A DNA stretch of 64,000 bases from Alkalilimnicola ehrlichii (GTDB taxonomy: Bacteria > Pseudomonadota > Gammaproteobacteria > Nitrococcales > AK92): the NCBI RefSeq assembly GCF_003399765.1, contig NZ_NFZV01000019.1, positions 1-64,000 of the forward strand. The letters are read 5' to 3'. Made by a program: the position numbers and the translations under genes. Below, one piece after another: positions 9,419-18,541 of this stretch. The notes under the pieces were generated by a model. That model ran no database searches. It was not told where the DNA came from and worked only from the letters and a program-made list of their open reading frames with translations. Within the stretch, counting starts at the first letter, position 1. Each line of letters opens with the position of its first letter.

Positions 9419-11972
9419 TAGAGGGCCTCCTCGGTAACGGGAATTAGATGCAGTTCGGAGGCGCGCGCCGGTCGGCGCTGGCCTCGTTCTTTAACGAAGT
9501 GAATGTCCGGGTCGCCGCGCTCGTCATTGACGAAGGTGCGGAACCGCTTGAGTTTCTCGGGATCTTGCAGGGCGTTGGCCCATTCGCACTCGTAGGTATC
9601 GACGACGTGCTGCATCTGCGCTTCTAGCTCCTCGGCCAGACCGAGGCTATCGTCGATAATGACTTCCTTGAGATACTCCAGCCCGCCTTCCAGGCTCTCG
9701 CGCCACACCGAAGTACGTTGCAACTTGTCGGCGGTACGGATGTAGAACATCAGGAAGCGGTCGATGTAACGGATCAAGGTCTTGTCGTCGAGATCGGTAG
9801 CGAACAGCTCGGCGTGGCGCGGACGCATGCCGCCGTTGCCGCACACATACAGGTTCCAGCCTTTGTCGGTGGCGATCACGCCGACATCCTTGCTCTGCGC
9901 CTCGGCACACTCGCGAGTGCAGCCGGAAACGGCGAACTTGAGCTTATGCGGCGAGCGCAGGCCCTTGTAGCGGTTCTCCAGAACCAGCGACATGCCGACG
10001 CTGTCCTGCACGCCGTAGCGGCACCAGGTGCTGCCGACACAGGATTTCACGTGCGCACGGACTTACCGTAGGCGTGGCCGGTTCGAACGGCTTCGATCAA
10101 CTCCGACCAAATGTCCGGCAACTGATGCAGCTCGGCACCGAACAGGTCGATCCGCTGGCCGCCGGTGATTTTGGTGTAGAGGTCGTACTTCTTTGCCACC
10201 TCGCCGAGCACGATCAGCTTCTCCGGCGTAATCTCGCCGCCCGGCACCCGCGGTACGACCGAGTAGGTGCCGTTCTTCTGCATGTTGGCCATGAAGGTGT
10301 CGTTAGTGTCCTGTAACGGCACCAACGCCGGATCGGTAATCGGTTTGTTCCAGCAGGACGCGAGAATGGAGCCGACGACCGGTTTGCAGATATCGCAGCC
10401 GATGTGGCCGCGGCCATGAGTCTTCAGCAGCTCGTCGAAGGTTTCTATGCCCTCGACGCGAATGATGCCGTAGAGTTCTTGGCGGGTGTAGGGAAAGTGC
10501 TCGCACAGGCTCTTATCGACTTCGACACCGCGCGCGGTCAACTCGTGCTCGAAAACCTGCTTGAGCAAAGCCGCGCAGCCGCCGCAGCCGGTTGCCGCCT
10601 TGGTTTGGCCCTTGAGTTCGGCCAGATCGGTGCACCCTTCGTCCACAGCGCAGCACACCGCCCCCTTGCTGACGTTATGGCAGGAGCAGATCGTTGCCGT
10701 ATCCGGCAGCGCGTCGGCTCCCAAGACAGGGGCGCCGTCGGATACCGGCATGATCAGGCTGGACGGATCTTGCGGCAGCTTGATGCCGTTTTGTGCATAT
10801 TGCAGCAACGTGTCGTAGTAGCTGTTATCGCCCACCAGTACGGCACCGATAACTTGCTTGCCGTCCGGCGAGATCACCAAGCGGCGGTAGCCGGCGTTGG
10901 CTTCGTCGATGAAGCGGTAGCTGACCGAGCCCGGCGTCGCGCCGTGGGCATCGCCAATGGAGCCGACATCGACACCGAGCAGCTTTAGCTTGGTGGACAT
11001 ATCGGCGCCGGTGAAAGCCTCGCATGGCTTGCCCGCGAGTTGGGCGGCAACGCAACGTGCCATGGTGTAACCGGGCGCGACCAGGCCGAAGATACTGCCG
11101 TTCCAGGAAGCGCACTCGCCGATGGCGAAGATGTTCGAGTCGCTGGTGCGGCAATGGTTGTCCACCACGACGCCGCCCCGCTCGGCGATCTCGAGCTCCG
11201 CTTGGCGGCCGAGCGCATCCTGCGGACGGATGCCGGCGGAGAAGACGACGATGTCGGTTTCCAGGAACTCATCGTCTTGGAAATTCATGCGATAGGCATA
11301 CTCCTCGCCGGCGACGATCGCCTGCGTCGCCCGCGACACATGCACCGAGACACCCAATGCCTCAATTTGGGCTTTAAGTGCGGCGCCGCCTTCGGCATCG
11401 AGCTGTACCGGCATCAGGCGCGGTGCAAACTCCACCACGTGCGCCTCCAACCCCAGAGACTTGAGCGCGTTAGCCGCCTCCAACCCGAGCAAGCCGCCGC
11501 CGACCACCACCCCGCGCCGCGCACCGGCCGACGCGGCGCGAATCGCATCGAGATCTTCCAACGTCCGATAAACCAGGCGGGAATTTCCCTCGGCGCCAGG
11601 AATCGGCGGTACGAACGGGTACGAACCGGTAGCCAGTACGAGCTGGTCGTAGGGCTGGCGTCCCTGGGCGGTAACAACCTCTTGCTGCGCCCGGTCGATC
11701 TCCACCACCTGCGCGCCCAAGTGCAGATTTACACCGTCGCGCTCGTAGAAGTCCGCCTCGCACATAGCAAGCGATTCGGCGTCGCGACCACCGAAGTATT
11801 CGGACAAGTGGACGCGGTCATACGCACGCATCGGTTCTTCGCCGAACACGTGCACATCGTATCGATCGAGCCCGCCTTGCTCGATGAATTGCTCAACGAA
11901 ATGGTGCCCGACCATCCCGTTACCGATCACAACCAGGGTGTCGCGCTTGTTCCGGGTGTCGTTAGCAGTCAT
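9418..11972 (-). CDS. nirB: Nitrite reductase (NADH) large subunit NirB, interrupted by a 1-base frameshift
   Basis: Two adjoining frames, 11972-10047 (641 aa) and 10050-9418 (210 aa), make one normal-length NirB of about 851 aa. The first holds FAD and NAD domains (VIGNGMVG, VVGGGLLGLEAA), the BFD-like 2Fe-2S cysteines (ICSCHN, GCGGC) and the start of the sulfite/nitrite reductase ferredoxin-like half. The second holds the siroheme/4Fe-4S ligands CVGSTWC and CTREC. At the junction the sequence reads ACGTGA; one extra G would give Thr-Val-Lys-Ser-Cys in phase, matching NirB. As written, the TGA stop overlaps a GTG codon. ATG 11972 has AGGAAAGG upstream. Function: siroheme-dependent reduction of nitrite to ammonium in the cytoplasm. 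Confidence 0.93.
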
Positions 11973-12010
11973 AGCCTTTCCTCAGTCGAAGCCGCCGCTG
12001 GGGCCTGGCC

Positions 12011-12063
12011 AAAAAACAAAAAGGCGCCTGGAGCTGTCGAGTACTCTCGCAACTCCAGGCGCC
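12011..12063 (-). terminator. Leader attenuator (intrinsic terminator) upstream of nirB
   Basis: On the minus strand an 11-bp perfect stem, 12063-12053 with 12033-12023 (GGCGCCTGGAG / CTCCAGGCGCC), is followed by TTTTTGTTTTTT, about 40 bp before the nirB start. A textbook terminator between promoter and first gene implies regulated read-through. Nitrate assimilation operons of Klebsiella, Azotobacter and Pseudomonas use ANTAR proteins (NasR/NasT) for this. I could not assign the paired ANTAR hairpins with confidence, and no nasT/nasR gene is in the window. Confidence 0.8.
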
Positions 12064-12282
12064 TTTGCCTGGTGTTCATTCGTGAAGGAAACGCTGACCC
12101 GACCCCTCGCCCCACGCCCGTTGCGGGACTTGGCGGTCACGATCTAAATGCTGTTTTGCGTTTCCTTTTAAGCAAGGATGCGACCTCTAGGGCGCCGTTG
12201 CCCGATTCGCCGGTCCCGAGCCTGCTTAGGCCCTGTGAGCGCCATTGATCACGTGGGACTTCCTTGCGGATACAAAGGAGGG

Positions 12283-12298
12283 AGCAAAGAGCGTGCCA
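12283..12298 (-). promoter_or_regulatory. Sigma-54 (RpoN) promoter of the nir operon
   Basis: On the minus strand TGGCAC (12298-12293), five bases, then TTGCT (12287-12283) matches the -24/-12 consensus fully, including the invariant GG and GC. Transcription would start near 12272, leaving a leader of about 300 nt before nirB that contains the attenuator. Nitrogen-limitation control through NtrC is the expected logic. Confidence 0.82.
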
Positions 12299-12460
12299 GG
12301 AAGGAAATAAGCGTTTCTCTCGGTCGAGAAGAGTGCGGCGAGGGCAAAAAAAGCCTGTCGTGGCGGGCACTACGAGCGCTTTAGCAGGCACTTTAGCATC
12401 ATGCCCTAACTTAGTTCAGGCACTGCACCGGCACGGAAAAATGAACCAACTTAGTGCGCA

Positions 12461-12490
12461 TGCACGCTTTTGGTTCGCCATTGTGGTGCA
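12461..12490. promoter_or_regulatory. NtrC-type enhancer sites upstream of the nir promoter
   Basis: Two overlapping dyads resemble the NtrC consensus TGCACCA-N3-TGGTGCA. The site at 12474-12490 (read on the minus strand) fits 12 of 14 positions; the site at 12461-12477 fits 10 of 14. They lie about 200 bp upstream of the predicted start, a usual enhancer distance. Confidence 0.6.
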
Positions 12491-12542
12491 ATGCGCCAGC
12501 AGTGCTCAATAGCCCATACCTCTTTAAAGGCAGCGCTTTTGT

Positions 12543-13565
12543 TCAATAGCATTGACGAGGCGAGCACCCATAACGACGTTTGAATGCCGTGGCAAAATTC
12601 GTTGCCGAGGCATAACCGGCTACCTCCGCGGCATGGGCCACCGTATGCCCGTCTAACAAGGCTTGACGGGCTTTATTCAGACGAATTTCCCGCAGCTGCT
12701 CAAACACGGTACGCCCCCATGCTTTACGCGCCAACGTTTGTAGCGACGACGGGTTGCTGTGAACAGCCCGTGCGATGTCGGCAACGCTCATCCCCAGAAC
12801 TTCGTCGCTGGTCAGTAATTCGGTTAGGCGTTGCAAGCGGCGCCGTTCTCCGGGGCGCAGCCTGTCGCTGGTCGAAACGGGTGGCAGCAGCGTTGCTAAC
12901 GCCTCGCTCGCCAACTCAACGCAATGAGCCTCCAAGTAAAGTCGCTGCAAGCCGGGCAAATAGACCGCGGGCTGAAGCAGACGCTGAACCAAACTGCGCG
13001 CCCGAGCCGATACCGCCCAAGGCATAAAAGCTAAATGCTGCCTGGCAAACGCTAGGAAACCGCCGCTGTCGGCCGTTTCGTCCAGACCGATCTCGGCCAA
13101 CCATTCCTGGGTCAGCGTCAAGCTGATCTTGCGCTCCTCTCGTCCACGTTGCCAGCGACGGCTGAACCGCTCCTCTTCCGCTAGGTTGACCAACGCCGCT
13201 TCTGTGCCGCCCGTGCCCAGTCGAAAGCGACGATTGCCGAACGCCACATCGGTCAACCCTCCGGTCACAACCAAAATCTTGATGCCTGGCTGCAAGCGGT
13301 TGTGCGTATGCACATCGCACAAATCCCGCACCGCTGCGGAATGCAGGATTAAACCGGGACGCAAGCAAACCGTCTCGAAATGCCCACTGAGAACCGCTTG
13401 TTCGCGCTCAACCAAAGCGCCTTCGAATACGTAATCCTGTGCCACCGCATCGAGGCGTCGCAACAGCTCGGCGCACGAAATGCGCCGCTCTCCAAAGTTC
13501 GCGGTTTTAGCTAACTCAGCCTCTGGCACAAACATTTTTCTTTCTCCCGCAGAGGTATTCGCCAC
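12543..13565 (-). CDS. AraC-family regulator, PchR-like (iron/siderophore type)
   Basis: A 340-residue transcription factor. The N-terminal half is an effector-binding domain; the C-terminal 100 residues hold the two AraC helix-turn-helix motifs (LGMSVADIARAVHSNPSSLQ and HTVAHAAEVAGYASATNFA, then FKRRYGCSPRQ). Length and divergent placement next to a TonB receptor gene fit the PchR-like group that activates siderophore receptors when the ferri-siderophore is present. A Fur box lies in the shared promoter region. The ligand is not readable from sequence; a catecholate is inferred from the adjacent receptor and esterase. Confidence 0.88.
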   Translation of the reverse strand: MANTSAGERKMFVPEAELAKTANFGERRISCAELLRRLDAVAQDYVFEGALVEREQAVLSGHFETVCLRPGLILHSAAVRDLCDVHTHNRLQPGIKILVVTGGLTDVAFGNRRFRLGTGGTEAALVNLAEEERFSRRWQRGREERKISLTLTQEWLAEIGLDETADSGGFLAFARQHLAFMPWAVSARARSLVQRLLQPAVYLPGLQRLYLEAHCVELASEALATLLPPVSTSDRLRPGERRRLQRLTELLTSDEVLGMSVADIARAVHSNPSSLQTLARKAWGRTVFEQLREIRLNKARQALLDGHTVAHAAEVAGYASATNFATAFKRRYGCSPRQCY

Positions 13566-13584
13566 AGCATACTCATAACCTACC

Positions 13585-13603
13585 GCAAATGAGAATTATT
13601 ATC
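13585..13603. promoter_or_regulatory. Fur box between the AraC-type regulator and TonB receptor
   Basis: GCAAATGAGAATTATTATC matches 15 of 19 positions of the Fur consensus (GATAATGATAATCATTATC). It sits in the 67-bp divergent region and could repress both genes under iron sufficiency. Confidence 0.75.
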
Positions 13604-13632
13604 TTTAAATAACTGAGTAAGGGTTCTCCGAC

Positions 13633-15657
13633 GTGCCTAACCGCATCCTAGTAATGACTGGGAAACACTGTTTTCCGCTGCTACTGCTCGGCCTATGCTC
13701 TTTCTCGCTGAGCGCTCAAACGCCCGACTCGCCCCAGGCCTTGGACACGGTTGTCGTCACCGCCTCCTCCGCTGCGCAAACGCTTCGCGATGCACCTGCC
13801 AGCATTTCCGTTATTACTCGCGAGGATATCGAAGCACGGCCCGTGCAAGAACTTGCCGAACTACTAGGAACCGTAGAAGGCATAACCCTTTCTCGTAGCG
13901 GTAACTCGGTACCGGGGGTACAGATTCGGGGGTTCGACCAGAGCTACACGCTCATGTTGATCGACGGAAAGCGCGTCGACTCCACCAACGTCATGTTTCG
14001 CGGCAACGACTACGACACCGGCTGGCTGCCCATTGCCGAAATCGAACGCATCGAAGTGGTACGCGGGCCGATGTCTTCCCTCTATGGTTCGGATGCCATC
14101 GGCGGCGTGATCAACATCATCACTCGCAGAGTCGGCGATCGCTGGCGCGGCTCCGTCAAGCTCGATGCCGTTCGACAAGAACGTAGCGCAGCGGGAGACA
14201 CGCGCGCCGCTAGCGTCAGCTTAAGCGGGCCATTAATTCCGAATGTACTAGGGCTGCGGCTGGGCGCAGGGTACGATCAACGCAAGGCGGACGGCGCGGT
14301 AAACGAGGCGACGGAAGACAACGGGACGGCCCTACCAGGCTTTCCGCGCATCGAAAACCGCCACTTGTCGGCGCGCCTTTCGTGGACGCCGACAGAAAGC
14401 CACGAGGTCGACCTCGACCACAGCCGCAGCGAGCGCGACCACCGAGGCTTTGAGTTGACGCGGGAAGCAACCTCGCTGCGCCATGCCGGCGACTTCGACT
14501 TCGGACACACCGACATCACTTTAAGCTATGACTCCACGCGCAATCTTACCGGCGCGGTCGGTGGCGGAGAAAATCCAAACCGGGCCACCGATATTGCCGC
14601 GACCGGCAAGGCGACCCTACCGCTCAATCTTTTCGACCAACTGCTTACGGTAGGCGGCGAGCTACGGCGAGAAGAACTGAGAGACCCAACTAACCTTGCA
14701 GGGATGCCGGGCGTTCCTGGGCATAGCGATAATCCGGAAGCGCGAGTTAACCACTATGCGATATTTATAGAGGACGAAGTCTGGTTGCATGACAGACTCA
14801 TGCTCACGCTAGGCACCCGACTCGATCACCACGAACACTACGGCAGCCATAACAGCCCGCGCATTTACGCCGTTTACCACCTCACGCCTTCGATGAGCCT
14901 TAAAGGCGGTTGGGCAAGAGCGTTTCGGGCGCCGACGCTACTACAGAACAGCCCCAACTGGGGCTCGGTTTCCTGCGGCAGCCCCACGGTCGGTTGCTAC
15001 ATCATCGGCAATAGAGATCTCGACCCCGAAACCAGCACCAGCAAAGAACTCGGCCTACAGTTCGACTTCGGGCGCTGGGGCGGCGGCCTCACCGTATTCG
15101 ACAATACGCTGAAAGATATGATCGATATCAGCAGCCGCACCGCCAATCCGGATCTCGCCCCCGAGTTTCCTAACTTTGTCGGTTTTCTTCCCGACGGTCG
15201 GCCGATTTTCGCGTACCAGAATATAGCCAGCGTAGAAACCCAGGGCCTCGAAAGCAGTCTCCGTTGGACGCTATCTCCCGCCTGGCAGCTGCGTGCCAAT
15301 TACACTTATACAGACGCTAAGAACACAAGCGGCGACAGCGATTTGCCCCTCACGTACCGACCGCGCCATACCGCCAACGCTAACGTCGACTGGCGCCCAA
15401 CGGCGCGTTGGTCCGCCCACGCTACGGCGCGTTACTCCGGCAATCAGTACATTAGTGTCCCGCAGAACGGGCAAAATAGAGTTCAAAAGTCCGGCTACAG
15501 CGTGTTCGACTTAAGCACCGCCTATCGGTTTGCCCAGCATTTCACGGTCCGCGCCGGCGTTCTGAACCTAATGGACGAAGGCGATAACCGGGAACTGGTC
15601 AGCGATTTCAACGAAGAGGGTCGGCGTTATTTCGTTTCGTTAACTGCCGAGATGTAA
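13633..15657 (+). CDS. TonB-dependent siderophore receptor (catecholate type)
   Basis: 674 residues from GTG 13633 (ATG 13654 is the alternative): signal peptide ending near SLSAQ, plug domain (about 40-155) with DTVVVTAS, VQIRGFDQSYTLMLIDGKR and EVVRGPMSSLYGSDAIGGVINI, then a 22-strand barrel ending in RRYFVSLTAEM with an outer-membrane-type C-terminal aromatic pattern. The profile resembles the FepA/IrgA/PfeA group. It imports ferric siderophore into the periplasm using TonB energy. The esterase gene begins 4 bp later, indicating an operon, and a Fur box lies upstream. No siderophore biosynthesis genes are in view. Confidence 0.92.
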   Translation: MPNRILVMTGKHCFPLLLLGLCSFSLSAQTPDSPQALDTVVVTASSAAQTLRDAPASISVITREDIEARPVQELAELLGTVEGITLSRSGNSVPGVQIRGFDQSYTLMLIDGKRVDSTNVMFRGNDYDTGWLPIAEIERIEVVRGPMSSLYGSDAIGGVINIITRRVGDRWRGSVKLDAVRQERSAAGDTRAASVSLSGPLIPNVLGLRLGAGYDQRKADGAVNEATEDNGTALPGFPRIENRHLSARLSWTPTESHEVDLDHSRSERDHRGFELTREATSLRHAGDFDFGHTDITLSYDSTRNLTGAVGGGENPNRATDIAATGKATLPLNLFDQLLTVGGELRREELRDPTNLAGMPGVPGHSDNPEARVNHYAIFIEDEVWLHDRLMLTLGTRLDHHEHYGSHNSPRIYAVYHLTPSMSLKGGWARAFRAPTLLQNSPNWGSVSCGSPTVGCYIIGNRDLDPETSTSKELGLQFDFGRWGGGLTVFDNTLKDMIDISSRTANPDLAPEFPNFVGFLPDGRPIFAYQNIASVETQGLESSLRWTLSPAWQLRANYTYTDAKNTSGDSDLPLTYRPRHTANANVDWRPTARWSAHATARYSGNQYISVPQNGQNRVQKSGYSVFDLSTAYRFAQHFTVRAGVLNLMDEGDNRELVSDFNEEGRRYFVSLTAEM

Positions 15658-15661
15658 CAAC

Positions 15662-17302
15662 ATGATGATTTCGCACCGGTTACAGAGCCTGTTGGCAGCA
15701 ACAGCCATGACGATATTCCCATTAAGCCTCGCCGCCAGCGAAACCGCGCTAACGGCGGGCCAATCGAGCAAAGGCTATCTGGACGCCGAAGCAACCGGCC
15801 GTTATGTACTGACGCTTGCCCAAGGCGATTTTGTTCGGGGGGCGCTGGCAGGCACGGCCCTGCATCTACGCTTACGCGACGCCCAGGGAAAGCATATCCG
15901 CCAATTGGCATCCGGCCAAGGCGAGGTGCAGCCGTTTATGTTTGTTGCCGGCGACGCATCGCCCTATACGTTGGAGATCCGAACCGAGCAAAGCGGGGCG
16001 TATCGGCTGGCCATCGAAGAGATCGTTCCGCTAGCAGCGCAGACACCGCCGACATCGGAGCTTGCCAGCCCGCGCCTTCGTGCCCTCGCCAAGACCTTGG
16101 CCGAAGGCGGCGACAGCCAAGGCTTCTGGCAGGAAATCGAGCGCCAAGGCACGCCGCTGATCGAATCCTCGGAAACCGTCCCGGACCTCGACGACGACGA
16201 GCGCTTGGTGACTTTCCTGTGGCGCGGCGCTCGCCATAATGTCCGTCTATTAGGCGGCCCGTCCAACGATCACGATGCGTTGCAACGCTTAGCCGATTCC
16301 GATGTCTGGTTTAAGACCTATCGAACTTCCAGCAGCACCCGACTCAGCTACCGGCTAGCGCCGGACGTACCCGAACTGGATGCCCCCGCACGCCTTCGAC
16401 GGCGCGCGATCCTCGCCACGGCGCAGGCCGATCCCCTCAACCCACGACGTTTTCCCGCACAGGCGGCAGATCGTTTCAACGCCCGATCCGTTCTCGAACT
16501 GCCGGATGCACCCTCGCAGCCCTGGGTCGAACCGCGCGCAGACACGCCGTCCGGCGAACTGGTGCGACACCGCTTGCAAAGCGACATCCTGGGAAATACG
16601 CGTAATATTTACTTATACCGCGCCGCCACCTATCGGCCCGGCAAGGAAGGCAATGCGCTGCTCGTGTTATTCGATGCCGAGGCTTACCTGCAAGAAGTCC
16701 CCACACCAACCATTCTCGATAATATGGTTGCAGCGGGCATAATCCCGCCCACGGCGGCGATTCTCATCGACAACCCCAGCCGCGAAAGCCGCTCCCGCGA
16801 ACTCCCCCCGAATCCGGATTTCGCCCGCTTCCTCGCCGCCGAGCTGATGCCGTGGGCACGCGAGCAAGGCATTTACGCCGATGCCGGGCTCACGGTGATC
16901 GCTGGCGCCAGCTACGGCGGGCTAGCCGCCACCTACGCCGGCTTTACGCACCCGGAGCTATTTGGAAATGTGTTGAGCCAATCCGGATCGTTCTGGTGGG
17001 CTCCGGGCAGCGAACCCGGTGTTTCCGGTGGCGAAGCAGGCTGGTTAGCACGGCAATTCATTGGCGCACCGCGTAAACCGCTACGTTTTTATCTGGAAGC
17101 CGGCCGCTTCGAAACCCACCGTGCGAACCACGCCGGCATTCTGGAAACCACGCGGCATTTACGCGATGTGCTACGCGCACTCGACTACCCGGTGCACTAC
17201 CGAGACTACTCCAGCGGCCATGACTACTACCATTGGCGCGGCACGCTCGGAACCGGTCTGCAACTACTCATCGGCATTGACAAGGACGCGGCCGACTCTT
17301 GA
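15662..17302 (+). CDS. Exported enterochelin-esterase-like hydrolase
   Basis: 546 residues with a signal peptide (SLAASE, cut near residue 25). Residues about 28-120 form a beta-rich PPC-like segment, about 130-290 resemble the Fes N-terminal domain, and the rest is an alpha/beta hydrolase of the enterochelin esterase family: nucleophile elbow GASYGG (about 417), SGSFWW, and catalytic His in SGHDYYHWR. It should hydrolyse ferric catecholate trilactone siderophores in the periplasm. The pair with the upstream receptor matches the PfeA-PfeE arrangement in Pseudomonas aeruginosa, though PfeE is much shorter. Substrate identity is inferred from context. Confidence 0.87.
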   Translation: MMISHRLQSLLAATAMTIFPLSLAASETALTAGQSSKGYLDAEATGRYVLTLAQGDFVRGALAGTALHLRLRDAQGKHIRQLASGQGEVQPFMFVAGDASPYTLEIRTEQSGAYRLAIEEIVPLAAQTPPTSELASPRLRALAKTLAEGGDSQGFWQEIERQGTPLIESSETVPDLDDDERLVTFLWRGARHNVRLLGGPSNDHDALQRLADSDVWFKTYRTSSSTRLSYRLAPDVPELDAPARLRRRAILATAQADPLNPRRFPAQAADRFNARSVLELPDAPSQPWVEPRADTPSGELVRHRLQSDILGNTRNIYLYRAATYRPGKEGNALLVLFDAEAYLQEVPTPTILDNMVAAGIIPPTAAILIDNPSRESRSRELPPNPDFARFLAAELMPWAREQGIYADAGLTVIAGASYGGLAATYAGFTHPELFGNVLSQSGSFWWAPGSEPGVSGGEAGWLARQFIGAPRKPLRFYLEAGRFETHRANHAGILETTRHLRDVLRALDYPVHYRDYSSGHDYYHWRGTLGTGLQLLIGIDKDAADS

Positions 17303-17334
17303 TCCAGAACCGGCCGCGTCCACGGCGAGGTCGA

Positions 17335-18090
17335 TTAAAACCGCAGCACGGCGTCGATAGACCAGGCATCTTGCGAATCCATCGTCCGATAACTCACCCC
17401 GCCGCCCAGTGCAGGGGTGAGGAATTTGCGGGCGCGAACCTCGTGAATGGTATCCGACGGTCCGGAGTCGTAGTCCCGATAATAGACCGCCCCTCCCACG
17501 CTGATGGCTCGGTTGAAATAAAAATCGGCACCTAAACCGTACTGATCGTAGTGCTCCATGAAATCCGCATGGGCGGTAAGATTCAACGCCTGCGCACCCC
17601 AGCCGGTATAAACCCACTTACCGCGTAAGTGCCAGTTACCGTCGTCGGCATCCGAATATTCGACCGAAATCAAAGAACCGTCGATGGGCGCATAACCAAC
17701 GCCAGCGCTCCAATCCGTTTCGTTCCCCCAAGCATTGTCAAAGTAGGATAAGCTCGCCAAAAGCAGGAGCCGATCGAAATAAAAGCCCGCACTTATCTGC
17801 GAAAGATCTGCTTCGTCGTCTCCCGGGTCGGCGCGCGAAAAACTAGCGCTCACCCTGCTTGCCCTCTCCATGAAAGCGGCTTCTGCAAGCGGATAAGCAG
17901 CGTTGCGCACCGGCGCGAAGTAATACGTACCCCTTACCGACCAAACATCGAAATCGTCGAGGTCGTTGGCACTCGGCTCTACTCGTTGGTAGCTGCCGCC
18001 AAGTTCCAAGCGGTGATCGGAAGCCGCCGCCACGTGCGGCAATGCCAGCGCGCCCAGAAGGACGAGGGAACAAAAACGCGATGCCGACAT
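17335..18090 (-). CDS. Putative outer-membrane porin-like beta-barrel
   Basis: 251 residues: signal peptide (ALALPHVAAASDH, cut near residue 24) followed by alternating aromatic/polar strands such as VSASFSRA, ISAGFYFDRLLL and LGADFYFNRAISVGGAVYYRDYD, ending in VLRF with a C-terminal Phe, the outer-membrane insertion signal. It looks like a small putative-porin family protein. No substrate is suggested beyond its neighbours, all iron-uptake or porin genes. It converges with the esterase gene, the two stops being about 32 bp apart. Confidence 0.7.
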   Translation of the reverse strand: MSASRFCSLVLLGALALPHVAAASDHRLELGGSYQRVEPSANDLDDFDVWSVRGTYYFAPVRNAAYPLAEAAFMERASRVSASFSRADPGDDEADLSQISAGFYFDRLLLLASLSYFDNAWGNETDWSAGVGYAPIDGSLISVEYSDADDGNWHLRGKWVYTGWGAQALNLTAHADFMEHYDQYGLGADFYFNRAISVGGAVYYRDYDSGPSDTIHEVRARKFLTPALGGGVSYRTMDSQDAWSIDAVLRF

Positions 18091-18541
18091 CGAAAATATT
18101 CCTCTATTAGTTGTTCGTTATTTCGAGCATGCCCTGACATGTTCGGACGATATAATACACGCAATGTAAGAAAACGTATGCTCGACAAACAATCATTTTC
18201 GACTACGGATCGTTGCGGACAGAAAATCTTCGCGTTGCGCTAAGAAAACACGCCAATTCCCGCAGAAACAGCAGGCAACTAGTCCTTTTGTTATTTTAAT
18301 AAATTCTCCTAAGCCAGTTATTTCGTGACATTTTGTCAGATTTAACACGCAGCTATTGTTTTGCCCGCTTATTTCTCGCATTAGCGTCGACGGCACCAAG
18401 CAAAAACAACGGACAACCCGTTTCCGTTTACGTCGTCGCCTCGGCACCACCGTCAGTAGAAAGCCACGAAAACATCATTAAAGTGTCATTGCCGCCGGCT
18501 ACGGTAGTCGCTCCGATGAAATCCCAAAGAGGATATAAACA
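18091..18541. other. Divergent intergenic region between two outer-membrane protein genes
   Basis: About 450 bp, clearly richer in A+T than its surroundings. It holds a perfect TATAAT near 18152 with no good -35 partner, and the ribosome site of the downstream porin (AAAGAGGATATAAAC before 18542). I see no small gene, repeat or clear operator in it. Confidence 0.5.

Larger units (their letters stand above)
12064..12542. other. nirB leader and regulatory intergenic region
   Basis: About 480 bp without a convincing gene. From nirB outward it holds a leader of about 200 nt, the sigma-54 promoter near 12290, and NtrC-like sites near 12475, then reaches the stop of the AraC-type regulator gene at 12543. 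The short open frames here have no ribosome site or family signal. Confidence 0.7.
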
